Shown: positions 1 through 7,839, numbered from the stretch's first letter. The stretch is DNA of 64,000 nucleotides from Enterobacteriaceae bacterium 89 (GCA_014156375.1 RQJH01000003.1:434001-498000); one strand, 5' to 3'. Notes: generated by a model from the sequence alone, not told the origin. Program-made: numbers and translations.

Positions 1-485
1 CGCTGTTTAACTACATTGGCTATCGCCTGATGATGTCGCCATGGTCGTTGAGCCAGGCGGTGGTCGGGCTGCTGTCGGTCGCCTATCTGACGGGCACGTG
101 GAGCTCACCGAAGGCCGGTGTCATGACTCAGCGCTACGGTCGTGGCCCGGTGATGATCTTCTTTATTGCGGTGATGCTCTGCGGGCTGTTGCTGACCCTG
201 TTCTCCTCACTGTGGCTGATCTTTACCGGCATGTTGCTGTTTTCCGCAGGCTTCTTTGCCGCCCACTCGGTCGCCAGTAGCTGGATTGGTCCACGCGCTC
301 GTCGCGCCCGCGGTCAGGCTTCTTCACTCTATTTGTTCAGCTACTATCTGGGTTCAAGCATTGCAGGCACGCTGGGCGGGGTGTTCTGGCATCAGTGGGG
401 ATGGAATGGCGTCGGCGGGTTTATTTCAGCAATGCTGGTCCTGGCGCTTGTCACCGGTCTTGGCCTGCACAAACGCCTGCGTTAG
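1..485 (+). CDS. ynfM: MFS exporter YnfM, C-terminal part
   Basis: The window opens inside this gene; the reading frame starts at base 3, so about 160 C-terminal residues are present and the 5' end is missing. The product is an inner-membrane major facilitator superfamily transporter of the drug/arabinose-exporter type. The visible part contains several hydrophobic helices and matches E. coli YnfM closely as I recall it, for example the stretch GTWSSPKAG followed by TQRYGRGPVM, and later ASSWIGPRA and SSLYLFSYYLGSS. It ends with a basic tail (LHKRLR). The natural substrate of YnfM is not firmly established. Position next to asr agrees with E. coli gene order. Confidence 0.93.
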   Translation, partial: LFNYIGYRLMMSPWSLSQAVVGLLSVAYLTGTWSSPKAGVMTQRYGRGPVMIFFIAVMLCGLLLTLFSSLWLIFTGMLLFSAGFFAAHSVASSWIGPRARRARGQASSLYLFSYYLGSSIAGTLGGVFWHQWGWNGVGGFISAMLVLALVTGLGLHKRLR

Positions 486-499
486 TCTCTTTCCTTGTG

Positions 500-516
500 G
501 CCCGCGCCTTGCGGGC
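500..516. terminator. Short GC hairpin after ynfM
   Basis: A 6-bp perfect stem (GCCCGC / GCGGGC) with a 5-base loop lies 15 bases after the ynfM stop codon. There is no clear T-run on either side, so termination is only suggested by position. Confidence 0.35.
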
Positions 517-520
517 TGCT

Positions 521-613
521 CTACCAGATACCGAGAAAGGTGGTCAGTCCCACCATATCTCTCACCGCGTCAATCGACAGCAGCGTGATAAAGATCCAGA
601 TGAACGGGTTCAT
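521..613 (-). CDS. Possible 30-residue membrane peptide
   Basis: A 31-codon reading frame on the minus strand starts with ATG at 613 and encodes a peptide beginning MNPFIWIFITLLSID and ending TFLGIW. The first 15 residues are hydrophobic and could form half or most of one membrane helix. The upstream sequence has only a weak ribosome binding site (GAGCGG about 8 bases before the ATG). It lies in the short gap between ynfM and the carboxypeptidase gene, opposite in direction to both. I do not recognise a family. Conservation in relatives would decide whether it is a real small protein. Confidence 0.4.
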   Translation of the reverse strand: MNPFIWIFITLLSIDAVRDMVGLTTFLGIW

Positions 614-740
614 GATTTGCCGCTCGCTGTTGTTAATCCAGTGTTAATTATGGACCAGGCCGCGCTTTTGCCCTCATACTTTAGTATTGTTCTTTGACCC
701 TCTTCTCACATCCGATTCGTTCATCCGGAGCAGGCCAATA

Positions 741-2225
741 ATGGAAAAAAATCACTACCAACAGCTCACCCGCACTTTCCAGCGTTTATCCCGTTTTTCC
801 CACCTCGGTTCGATTGCTCACTGGGACATGGCGGCGATGATGCCAGCCGGTGGCAGCGAGGCGCGCGGGGAAGCGTTAGCGGAACTCGGCGTGCTGCAAC
901 ATCAGATCCTCACCGACAAAAAAGTCGCTGAGTGGCTGGCAGGCGCGCAGCAGGAAAATCTGAGCGACGATGAGCAGGCGAACCTGCGTGAAATGACGCG
1001 GGCTTACCAACAGGCGGCACTGCTGCCGGAAAGCCTGGTGGAAGCCAAATCACTGGCGGGAAACCGCTGCGAGCACGCCTGGCGCACCCAGCGTAAAAAC
1101 AACGACTGGGCTGGTTTCGCCCCTAATCTGCAAGAAGTTGTGCGCCTGAGCCGTGAAGAAGCCAGGATCCGCGCCGAAGCCAGCGGTGGCAAGCCGTACG
1201 ATGCGCTGCTGGATATCTACGAACCAGGCATGACCAGCAGCCGTCTTGACGTGCTGTTTGCCGATCTGAAAAGCTGGCTACCCGACCTGCTGCAAAAGGT
1301 GGTGGAGAAACAATCCGGCCAGACGCTAATCGACCCACAGGGTCCCTTCCCGACCGATTCCCAGCGTCAGCTCGGGCTGGATGCGATGGCCCTGCTCGGC
1401 TTTGATTTTAACGGCGGTCGTCTGGACGTCAGCTCTCATCCTTTCTGTGGCGGCGTGCCGGAAGATGTGCGCATCACTACACGTTACGATGAAAACGATT
1501 TGCTTAGCGCGTTATTTGGCGTGATCCACGAAACCGGACATGCGCGCTATGAACAGAATCTGCCACGCCAATGGGCTGGACAGCCGGTGGCTCAGGCGCG
1601 CTCGATGGGCGTGCATGAATCGCAAAGTCTGTTTTTCGAAATGCAGCTTGGCCGCAGCAATGCGTTTCTGAAACAACTGCTGCCGATGATCCAACAGCGC
1701 TTTGGCAATCAGCCTGCTTTCACGCTCGATAACTTTACTGCCTGGAGCCAGCGCGTAGAGCGCGGGTATATTCGCGTCGATGCCGACGAAGTCAGCTATC
1801 CGGCTCACGTGATCCTGCGTTATGAAATTGAAAGCGCGCTGATCAACGGAGAGATTGAGGTCGAGGATATTCCGGCGCTGTGGAATGAAAAAATGCAGCA
1901 GTATCTGGGGCTCTCTACGGAAGGGAATTACCGCAATGGCTGCATGCAGGACATCCACTGGACCGACGGCGGCTTTGGTTACTTCCCGTCTTATACCTTA
2001 GGCGCGATGTATGCCGCTCAGCTGTTCCAGGCCGCCCGCAAGGCGCTTCCTGAGCTGGATAGCCAGCTAAACGCCGGAAACTTCTCCCCGCTGTTTGGCT
2101 GGCTGAAAGAGAACATCTGGCAGCACGGCAGCCGTTTCAGCACTTCCGAACTGATTGTCAAAGCCACCGGTGAAGACCTTAACAGCCGCTATTTCCGCGA
2201 TCATCTGATGGCGCGTTATCTCTAA
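741..2225 (+). CDS. M32 family metallocarboxypeptidase (thermostable carboxypeptidase 1)
   Basis: A cytoplasmic zinc carboxypeptidase of peptidase family M32 (Taq carboxypeptidase type), 494 residues, the usual length of the family. The zinc-binding HEXXH motif is HETGH at residues 263-267, and the downstream HES motif (HESQ, residues 292-295) supplies the third ligand Glu293. Also visible is the family hallmark region around RVDADEVSYPAH. These enzymes remove C-terminal residues from peptides with broad specificity, except proline. ATG at 741 was chosen because a purine-rich ribosome site (CGGAGCAGG) precedes it and it gives the family N-terminus; an in-frame ATG at 687 lacks one. E. coli K-12 has no such gene here, but related enterics do. 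Confidence 0.93.
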   Translation: MEKNHYQQLTRTFQRLSRFSHLGSIAHWDMAAMMPAGGSEARGEALAELGVLQHQILTDKKVAEWLAGAQQENLSDDEQANLREMTRAYQQAALLPESLVEAKSLAGNRCEHAWRTQRKNNDWAGFAPNLQEVVRLSREEARIRAEASGGKPYDALLDIYEPGMTSSRLDVLFADLKSWLPDLLQKVVEKQSGQTLIDPQGPFPTDSQRQLGLDAMALLGFDFNGGRLDVSSHPFCGGVPEDVRITTRYDENDLLSALFGVIHETGHARYEQNLPRQWAGQPVAQARSMGVHESQSLFFEMQLGRSNAFLKQLLPMIQQRFGNQPAFTLDNFTAWSQRVERGYIRVDADEVSYPAHVILRYEIESALINGEIEVEDIPALWNEKMQQYLGLSTEGNYRNGCMQDIHWTDGGFGYFPSYTLGAMYAAQLFQAARKALPELDSQLNAGNFSPLFGWLKENIWQHGSRFSTSELIVKATGEDLNSRYFRDHLMARYL

Positions 2226-2270
2226 ACAACCCGCGCCAGAGCCCCACTCTGGCGCTGTACATACACGTTG

Positions 2271-2284
2271 TACATTACGTTACA
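2271..2284 (+). promoter_or_regulatory. RstA-box-like site in the asr promoter
   Basis: TACATTACGTTACA matches the RstA consensus TACATNTNGTTACA at all but one fixed position. In E. coli the response regulator RstA, downstream of PhoPQ, activates asr under acid conditions through such a box. A partly similar copy (TACATACACGTT) starts 12 bases earlier. The box lies about 107 bases before the asr start codon, leaving room for the promoter and leader. Confidence 0.7.
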
Positions 2285-2340
2285 CGCCGATACCAATCAC
2301 CAACGGAAACCTCGAAAAGACAAGCATATAGTTACTTCAA

Positions 2341-2358
2341 CGGCCCCGCAGTGGGGTT
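2341..2358 (+). promoter_or_regulatory. Small hairpin in the asr leader
   Basis: A compact GC hairpin (CCCC, loop GCAGT, GGGG) lies about 35 bases before the asr start codon and is not followed by a T-run. It may stabilise the asr messenger or modulate translation; there is no direct evidence. Confidence 0.35.
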
Positions 2359-2390
2359 GAACAAAAGAAACCAAATTCGAGGATTTCATA

Positions 2391-2891
2391 ATGAAAAAAG
2401 TATTAGCTCTGGTTGTTGCCGCTGCTATGGGTCTGTCTTCTGCTGCTTTCGCTGCTGATACTGCTGCTACCGCAGCGGCTGCTCCAGCTGCGACTGCAAC
2501 TCACGCTGCTCCAGCAAAAGCAACTCATCATAAGAAACACAAGAAAGCAGCAAAACCAGCTACCGAGCAGAAAGCTCAGGCAGCTAAAAAACACCACAAA
2601 AAAGCAGCAACCAAACCTGTAGCTCAGAAAGCTCAGGCTGCTAAAAAGCACCACAAAAAAGCAGCAACTAAACCAGCAGCTCCAGCTCAGAAAGCTCAGG
2701 CCGCTAAAAAGCACCACAAAAAAGCAGCAACTAAACCAGCTGTAGCCCAGAAAGCTCAGGCTGCTAAAAAGCACCACAAAAAAGCAGCAACCAAACCAGC
2801 TGTAGCTCAGAAAGCTCAGGCTGCTAAAAAGCACCACAAAAAATCTACCAAACACGGCGCAGCTAAACCAGCAGCACAGCCAGCTGCATAA
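2391..2891 (+). CDS. asr: Acid shock protein Asr
   Basis: A periplasmic, very basic, repeat-rich protein of 166 residues. It starts with a classic signal peptide ([14 protein letters not shown], cleavage after AAFA near residue 21), followed by an Ala/Thr-rich segment and then tandem lysine/histidine-rich units of about 20 residues with the core [16 protein letters not shown]. In E. coli, Asr is strongly induced by acid, is processed in the periplasm and is thought to protect proteins there; it is about 102 residues, so this copy is longer because of extra repeat units. The gene is preceded by an RstA-like box and followed by a strong terminator. The ribosome site GAGG lies 9 bases before the ATG. 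Confidence 0.96.
   Translation: MKKVLALVVAAAMGLSSAAFAADTAATAAAAPAATATHAAPAKATHHKKHKKAAKPATEQKAQAAKKHHKKAATKPVAQKAQAAKKHHKKAATKPAAPAQKAQAAKKHHKKAATKPAVAQKAQAAKKHHKKAATKPAVAQKAQAAKKHHKKSTKHGAAKPAAQPAA
2568..2850 (+). repeat. Five in-frame tandem repeats inside asr
   Basis: Units starting at 2568, 2625, 2688, 2748 and 2808 (periods 57, 63, 60 and 60 bases) each begin CAGAAAGCTCAGG and encode the Lys/His/Ala-rich core of Asr. The length differences are whole codons (19, 21, 20 and 20 residues). The near identity at DNA level suggests recent expansion by slippage or recombination, so copy number may vary between strains. Confidence 0.9.
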
Positions 2892-2926
2892 GTTCGCAGT
2901 CGGTAGTTGAGTCTTGTATACTAAAT

Positions 2927-2952
2927 CGGCGCTGTTACAGCGCCGTTTTTTT
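2927..2952 (+). terminator. Rho-independent terminator after asr
   Basis: Perfect 8-bp stem CGGCGCTG / CAGCGCCG with a 3-base loop, followed directly by seven T residues. It sits between asr and ydgU, so ydgU would be made from read-through or its own promoter. Confidence 0.93.
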
Positions 2953-2964
2953 CCGGAGAGCATA

Positions 2965-3051
2965 ATGATGTTACGTCGCTATCGCTTTGAGCTCATCCTT
3001 CTGCTGCTGATTATTTGCGCGATAGTCGCCACCCGGTTCTTTTTGTCCTGA
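2965..3051 (+). CDS. ydgU: Small membrane protein YdgU
   Basis: A 28-codon peptide (27 if the second of two adjacent ATG codons is used) of the form MMLRRYRFELILLLL and ending ATRFFLS: a short basic N-terminus, one membrane helix and a short polar end. It matches the E. coli small protein YdgU in length, sequence pattern and position right after asr. The ribosome site GGAGAG lies 5-10 bases before the start codons. In E. coli YdgU is described as an inner-membrane small protein linked to acid conditions; its function is unknown. The gene starts 13 bases after the T-run of the asr terminator, so its level probably depends on read-through. Confidence 0.88.
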   Translation: MMLRRYRFELILLLLIICAIVATRFFLS

Positions 3052-3152
3052 GTGTAGTACGCTGATTTTACTCCCACTTTTGATTCATCCCGTCTATAGT
3101 AAACACACTGGGTTTACCTTTTAATAATCAAAACCGCCCTCCAGAGAGAGTT

Positions 3153-3980
3153 ATGCGCAGATCCATAGTGGTATTACTGGGAGCCGTTAGTCTTTTTTCT
3201 CCTTTGACCCACGCTGACGACGACAGCGATGACACTGGCATCAGTGCCAAAGATCTCAAGACGCTTTTTTTTGGTCACGATGACCGCGTCAAAGTCGGCA
3301 ATCCAACGGAAGCTCCGTGGGATGCCATCGGGCAACTGGAAACCGCCAGCGGTAACCTTTGCACCGCCACGCTGATTTCACCTCATCTGGCATTAACCGC
3401 CGGACACTGCCTGCTCACCCCGCCGCGCGGTAAACCTGACAAAGCCGTGGCGCTGCGTTTTATTTCGCAAAAAGGTGGCTGGCGCTATGAAATTCACGGT
3501 ATTGAAGGCCGGGTCGAGCCGACGTTAGGCAAACGTCTGAAGCCAGACGGCGACGGCTGGATCGTACCGGCCTCTGCCGCACCGTGGGATTTTGGCCTGG
3601 TTATTCTGCGTAATCCGCCTTCAGGGATCACTCCACTGCCGCTTTTCGAAGGTGATAAAGACGCGCTGACTGCCGCTTTGAAAACGACCGACCGCAAAGT
3701 CACGCAGTCGGGCTATCCGCTCGATCATCTGGATTCGCTTTACACGCACAATGATTGCCTGGTGACCGGCTGGGCACAAACGACCGTGCTGTCGCATCAG
3801 TGCGATACCCTGCCCGGCGACAGCGGCTCCCCGCTGATGCTGAAAACGGCCAACGGCTGGCAGCTGATTGGCGTGCAAAGCTCTGCGCCAGCGGCGAAAG
3901 ACCGTTACCGTGCCGATAATCGCGCCATTTCCGTCACCGGTTTTCGTGACAAGCTGGAAGCGCTGGCTAACGGAAACTAA
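3153..3980 (+). CDS. ydgD: Periplasmic trypsin-like serine protease YdgD
   Basis: A 275-residue S1-type serine protease homologue with a signal peptide ([17 protein letters not shown], cleavage near residue 21). The catalytic triad is visible: His85 in TAGHC, Asp146 in APWDFGLV and Ser224 in GDSGSP. It corresponds to E. coli YdgD (273 residues), which lies at the same place after asr/ydgU. Its substrate is unknown; the acid-response neighbourhood is suggestive only. A purine-rich stretch (CCAGAGAGAG) precedes the ATG. It faces the same way as asr and probably has its own promoter in the 100-base gap. Confidence 0.93.
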   Translation: MRRSIVVLLGAVSLFSPLTHADDDSDDTGISAKDLKTLFFGHDDRVKVGNPTEAPWDAIGQLETASGNLCTATLISPHLALTAGHCLLTPPRGKPDKAVALRFISQKGGWRYEIHGIEGRVEPTLGKRLKPDGDGWIVPASAAPWDFGLVILRNPPSGITPLPLFEGDKDALTAALKTTDRKVTQSGYPLDHLDSLYTHNDCLVTGWAQTTVLSHQCDTLPGDSGSPLMLKTANGWQLIGVQSSAPAAKDRYRADNRAISVTGFRDKLEALANGN

Positions 3981-3985
3981 CAGTG

Positions 3986-4012
3986 TCGCTGCTGTCGTAA
4001 CTGCAGCAGCGA
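3986..4012 (+). terminator. Hairpin after ydgD
   Basis: A 9-bp perfect inverted repeat TCGCTGCTG / CAGCAGCGA with a 9-base loop begins 5 bases after the ydgD stop codon. It is followed by GGTTGTAAAATTT rather than a strict T-run, so it may end or protect the messenger. Confidence 0.45.
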
Positions 4013-4183
4013 GGTTGTAAAATTTCATTTTTCCCATGGATATATTACGTCTCAGTAATATGTGAAATATATTAATGCGCTTATATTCCCCCTATCTATA
4101 GCACAAATAGACTCGAATAGTTCCTTGACAATGTCGTTTATTATTTCCTGGTTTTAATATTTGACATTTATAAGGAATAAAAC

Positions 4184-4342
4184 GTGCGAATTGTATCGGT
4201 ATCTCCTTCCATGGCATCACAAGATGATACCAATGATAATCACCTTGAGACCGTTGAACTTCGCTATGAAAAAATAACGTGGAAGCACTGTGATGGAAAT
4301 ATAATTTTCACCGACGCATGGAATGAGCGCCCAACAGCTTAA
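4184..4342 (+). CDS. Small acidic protein, first gene of a three-gene cassette
   Basis: A 52-residue reading frame starting with GTG at 4184, supported by a good ribosome site (AAGGA, 7 bases upstream); an inner ATG at 4210 has none. The product starts MRIVSVSPSMASQDD and contains an aromatic segment YEKITWKHCDGNIIF followed by TDAWNERP. It has no signal peptide or membrane helix. Its stop is 9 bases before the start of the next gene, which points to an operon. I do not recognise a named family; similar small proteins sit before the same membrane-protein gene in other enterics as far as I recall. The cassette is AT-richer than its flanks. Confidence 0.6.
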   Translation: MRIVSVSPSMASQDDTNDNHLETVELRYEKITWKHCDGNIIFTDAWNERPTA

Positions 4343-4351
4343 GGCGGTTGT

Positions 4352-4803
4352 ATGGATACGACAGAAGAGACTAATGGAACCTACTTCTACCATGGTCATG
4401 CGAATGTTACAGCGCAAGAATTATTCTTATTGATATTTGCTGAGAGCCTGGCAAACCATATGGGCGTTTCAGTGGAAACAGCAGCAACAATCCTTGCTGG
4501 CTTGCCTCTGATAGCAAAACGTAAGGTTCTGGGAGCAAAAGGTTCACGTACCAGTATTGCCTCGAAGGTAGCTCGCCAGATTTTAAAGGGCGTCCGTTTT
4601 CCGGATGGAATGAAGGTTGAGGCGATCATCGGCATGGGCAAGGTGCGGCCTACAAACAAGGTAGGGACAGTTGTTGGTCGCGCTGTCCCGTTTGTTGGTT
4701 ATACTCAGGCAGTTATTATATTTGCTCTGGTTCAAGAGAGACCAGAAACAAATACAACTTGATCGCCCGACCGAAAGATCAGATTGCATGGACTAGTTTA
4801 TAA
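4352..4803 (+). pseudogene. Enterobacterial membrane-associated protein gene with a C-terminal frameshift
   Basis: The open frame 4352-4762 encodes 136 residues starting MDTTEETNGTYFYHG. It belongs to an uncharacterised enterobacterial family that I recall as having an N-terminal TYFYHG-ANVTA region, a hydrophobic SIASKVAR segment and a C-terminal helix near VPFVGY. After FALVQ the frame runs into NTT and stops. The overlapping frame from 4732 reads SRETRNKYN and then LIARPKDQIAWTSL, which resembles the family's usual C-terminus, and stops at 4801-4803 in a TAATG overlap with the next start codon. A one-base loss near 4730-4735 explains both. The protein is therefore truncated and altered at its end, or the base call is wrong. 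Function unknown. Confidence 0.7.
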
Positions 4804-5120
4804 TGTTGCTACCCGATGAAAATGAGTTATTGCAATACCTCACCGAAAATTACAGCGAGCGCAAACGCCCCGTGAAGAAAGAATGGACGTTTCAGGAGCA
4901 TTTCAACTTCCCACCGGAGGATTTGGAGGATATGATCTTAGATTTGTTCACAAGATATGGCATTGAGTATGACAGCTTTGTTTTAGATAACTATTTTGAA
5001 CCAGAAATATTCTGGTGGCAGTGGAAACTCAGGAAGCAGTGGCAAGAGCGCCAACTGAAACCTCTCACTGTAGAAATGCTGATTGAATCAGCAAAGGCTG
5101 GAAAATGGCTTTATGACTGA
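4803..5120 (+). CDS. DUF1493 family protein
   Basis: A 105-residue soluble acidic protein that I assign to the enterobacterial DUF1493 family. Supporting features are the FPPEDLEDMI region, the pattern YDSFVLDNYFEPE in the middle, and the end LTVEMLIESAKAGKWLYD. DUF1493 proteins look like small helical, carrier-protein-like domains; their biological role is unknown to me. The ATG at 4803 overlaps the stop codon of the restored upstream frame (TAATG), which suggests translational coupling in the ancestral operon. With the frameshift the upstream ribosomes stop 41 bases earlier, so expression of this gene may be lowered. Confidence 0.75.
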   Translation: MLLPDENELLQYLTENYSERKRPVKKEWTFQEHFNFPPEDLEDMILDLFTRYGIEYDSFVLDNYFEPEIFWWQWKLRKQWQERQLKPLTVEMLIESAKAGKWLYD

Positions 5121-5224
5121 TTCTTTCTGAATTTTAGCGCATGCTTCACCCTACCTCAACGCCCTGTTATGGGGGTTAAATTGCTTATATGAAGTAATAA
5201 TTATCTGTCGATCATTCTTGACGA

Positions 5225-7405
5225 TTAATCAGCAAAAAACGATCTATTTAATCGCTGCTGTCTTAACTGCATCAGCGACGTTATCGGCATCGGTTCGCTG
5301 AACCAGAATCCCTGAAGCTGATCGCATCCGGCAAGCCGCAGTAGCTTCATCTGTTTTTCATTTTCCACGCCTTCGGCAATCACCGTCATTCCCAGCGCAC
5401 TGGCGATACGGATGGTTCCGCTGACCAGCGCCGCCGCCTGATCGTCATTGTCCACCAGCCCGGCCAGTGATTTATCAATTTTGATGGTGTCGAAATTAAA
5501 GCGCCGCAGGTAGCCAATGCTCGAATAGCCGGTACCAAAATCATCCAGCGCGATAGCCGTACCGAGTGATTTCAGATTCGCCACCGCCGCGCGGGCGCGC
5601 TCGGGGTTTTCCAGTACATAGGTTTCGGTCACTTCCAGCTGTAACCGATAAGGCGGAAAGTGGCTGGTTGCCAGCACCTGCGCCACTTTGTTTTCAAATT
5701 CCGGATCACGGAACTGCGCCGGAGAGATATTCACTGACAGTTTGAGATCGTCCAGAGCCTGTAAATCAGCGCAGGCACGCCGCAAAACGAACTGCCCGAG
5801 GGAATAAATCAGCCCGCTGGTTTCCGCAATCGCGATAAAGGCATCTGGCTTCAGCTCCCCTTTTGGGCGGCGAGGCCAGCGCACCAGAGCTTCCACTCCA
5901 GTCATCACCTGGCTGCGGGCATCGACAATCGGCTGATACCAGACTTCAAACTCGTTATTTTCCAGTCCGTCGCGAATATCATTTTCAATGCTTAGCTGAT
6001 ATTCCCGTGCGCTATTCAGCTCGGCGTCGTAATGGGTGATGCGCCCTTTTCCGGTAATTTTCGAGTGATACATGGCAATATCCGCGCGGCGGAACAGTTC
6101 TGAACTGGAGCTGTTCTCCAGCGATCCGCTGGCAATACCGATACTGGCGCTGATATGGATCGTTCTTTCACCCAGCCGAATCGGCTGATTAAGATAGTCG
6201 AGCACGCTGCCGGCAAACGCCGCTGCTTTTTGCCCGGATTCCCCACCGCTGACGGTCATCGCAAATTCATCACCGCCGAGTCGCGCCAGCATCCCTCCCT
6301 CCGGAACCTGTTCCTGAAGGGTATGCGCGATATGCACAATCAGCTCATCGCCCACGTCGTGACCATAAATATCATTCACATCCTTAAAGCCGTCGAGATC
6401 GATAAACACCACGGTTTTCAGAGAATCATCATGACGGTGATTAACGCGCTCAAGTTGTTCAATCAGCGCCCGACGGTTGGGTAAATGGCTCAGCCAGTCG
6501 GTCATAGCAATTTCACGGGCCTGCCTTTCGCCCCACGCCAGCTTCCACAGTCCCAGGCTGCTCAGCACAATAAATAACAGGATTAGCCCGGCGGCCAGCG
6601 CCACAATTTTGCGAATTTCCGGTGAAGCTGCCAGCGCCGCTTCCGCTCCAGGCAGGCGCGGCTGCCAGTTAAGATAGCCCAGGATCGTACCGCCAGAGCT
6701 CTTCAGCGGCACGCTGTATTCACTGTGTTTTTGCGGAGTAAAATTGAGATTGGCTATCTGAAAAGTATTGCCCAGATCTTTCAAAATACCGGCGTTGAGG
6801 TGGCGGGTAATGATCAGATAACGTCGCGTGGCATCCCATTCCTGAAGCCGACTGGTCATCGGGCGGATCAGGCCAATGCCAACAAACGCCACGCCTTCCC
6901 GGGTTTGCGTAATCCCGGCATAAATATTTTTCCCGCTCGCCAGATCGGCTTTATGTTTAGCAATCAGCGCCTGTAATCCCTCACCAAAAAAATCCAGATC
7001 GCTTTCATTAAAAGGCTGGCTGTGAAACGACCCCCACAGCACCTGGAAATGCTGGTCGAGAACGAAAGTACCATCGTACAGATTATTAATTTTAAAACCT
7101 GCGCCCCAGGTGTCGTACAGCCAGCGGGTATCGAGCTGCGGCGGGTAGACTTTGTGAACGGCGTCGTCCCAGATGGCGTTGTCCACAACTAGCGACAATA
7201 CGCGGTTGACCGAGGTCTGAATCGCCCCATCCACCGACAAAGCGGAACGATGCGCATCTATTGCGTTCGTTTTACTGCTGATCAGGTGCTGGGAAAGGTA
7301 AAGCAGAGAAACAACAGAAATGATAAGCCCAATGCCCGCCATAAAGAGCATGACAAAAAGCGTTCTGGCGGTAGTGATATTTCGCCAGCGTGATGGATTA
7401 AACAT
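5225..7405 (-). CDS. Membrane c-di-GMP protein with CHASE4, GGDEF and EAL domains
   Basis: A 726-residue inner-membrane protein. Helix 1 is near residues 15-38, a periplasmic CHASE4-like sensor domain covers about 40-265, and helix 2 is at 268-288. The GGDEF domain (about 297-460) has an intact GGDEF motif at 377-381. The EAL domain (about 470-715) has EAL at 505-507, EVTET at 591-595, DDFGTGYSS at 621-629 and VIAEGVE at 675-681, so all catalytic motifs are present. It may both make and break cyclic di-GMP in answer to a periplasmic signal. No RxxD inhibitory site stands five residues before GGDEF (EGGM there). It stands alone, with mdtJI upstream. I cannot assign it to a named E. coli protein. 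Confidence 0.93.
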   Translation of the reverse strand: MFNPSRWRNITTARTLFVMLFMAGIGLIISVVSLLYLSQHLISSKTNAIDAHRSALSVDGAIQTSVNRVLSLVVDNAIWDDAVHKVYPPQLDTRWLYDTWGAGFKINNLYDGTFVLDQHFQVLWGSFHSQPFNESDLDFFGEGLQALIAKHKADLASGKNIYAGITQTREGVAFVGIGLIRPMTSRLQEWDATRRYLIITRHLNAGILKDLGNTFQIANLNFTPQKHSEYSVPLKSSGGTILGYLNWQPRLPGAEAALAASPEIRKIVALAAGLILLFIVLSSLGLWKLAWGERQAREIAMTDWLSHLPNRRALIEQLERVNHRHDDSLKTVVFIDLDGFKDVNDIYGHDVGDELIVHIAHTLQEQVPEGGMLARLGGDEFAMTVSGGESGQKAAAFAGSVLDYLNQPIRLGERTIHISASIGIASGSLENSSSSELFRRADIAMYHSKITGKGRITHYDAELNSAREYQLSIENDIRDGLENNEFEVWYQPIVDARSQVMTGVEALVRWPRRPKGELKPDAFIAIAETSGLIYSLGQFVLRRACADLQALDDLKLSVNISPAQFRDPEFENKVAQVLATSHFPPYRLQLEVTETYVLENPERARAAVANLKSLGTAIALDDFGTGYSSIGYLRRFNFDTIKIDKSLAGLVDNDDQAAALVSGTIRIASALGMTVIAEGVENEKQMKLLRLAGCDQLQGFWFSEPMPITSLMQLRQQRLNRSFFAD

Positions 7406-7509
7406 TCGCGACCCTCATGCACGTGACAGGCATTGGGGAAATGCACCCTGTTTAATTAGCGTAATACAGAGTGCATTTTTCGCTGCCCACAAATGCGGGC
7501 AGCGTCACA

Positions 7510-7839
7510 TCATGCAAGTTTAATCAGCACCATCCCGACTAATAATAACACCACGCCGATCCATCCCTTGTAATTCAGACGTTGGCCAAACAGGATCCAG
7601 CCCGCGGCGAGCGTGGCGGCGACACCAAAACCGCCCCAAATGGCATAGGCCACGGAGAGCTCAATCCCTTTCACTGCCTGAGACAGCGCGCTGAATGCGG
7701 CAAGTACCGCTGCCAGCGACAGAATACCGTAAGTTTTACGACGAAAACCGTCGGAGAATTTGAGGAAAATATTGGCGACGATCTCAAGGACTATCGCGCC
7801 CGCCAGCCAGGCGGCGTGAACCCACTCAAACTGGGGCAT
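7510..7839 (-). CDS. mdtI: Spermidine export protein MdtI
   Basis: A 109-residue small multidrug resistance (SMR) family protein with four membrane helices. Family signatures include Glu19 in the first helix ([16 protein letters not shown]) and the AYAIWGGFG motif in the third. In E. coli MdtI forms a hetero-oligomer with MdtJ that exports spermidine across the inner membrane and protects from its toxicity. The start codon overlaps the end of mdtJ by 14 bases, so the two are translated from one message. Confidence 0.95.
   Translation of the reverse strand: MPQFEWVHAAWLAGAIVLEIVANIFLKFSDGFRRKTYGILSLAAVLAAFSALSQAVKGIELSVAYAIWGGFGVAATLAAGWILFGQRLNYKGWIGVVLLLVGMVLIKLA

Noticed and set aside
2568-2850. 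Repeats of about 60 bases considered as a CRISPR array
   Set aside because: The units are contiguous, in frame and code for Asr; there are no spacers and no cas genes.
2403-2963. Long minus-strand frame opposite asr
   Set aside because: It is rich in Phe, Cys and Ser only because it is the complement of the Lys/Ala/His repeats of asr; no ribosome site or family.
4184-5120. Calling the three-gene cassette a toxin–antitoxin or contact-dependent inhibition system
   Set aside because: No toxin domain, secretion signal or known immunity family could be recognised, so only an open question is reported.
7481-7504. Hairpin CGCTGCCC / GGGCAGCG after mdtI considered as a terminator
   Set aside because: In the direction of mdtI transcription it is followed by A residues, not T residues, so it is not a typical intrinsic terminator.
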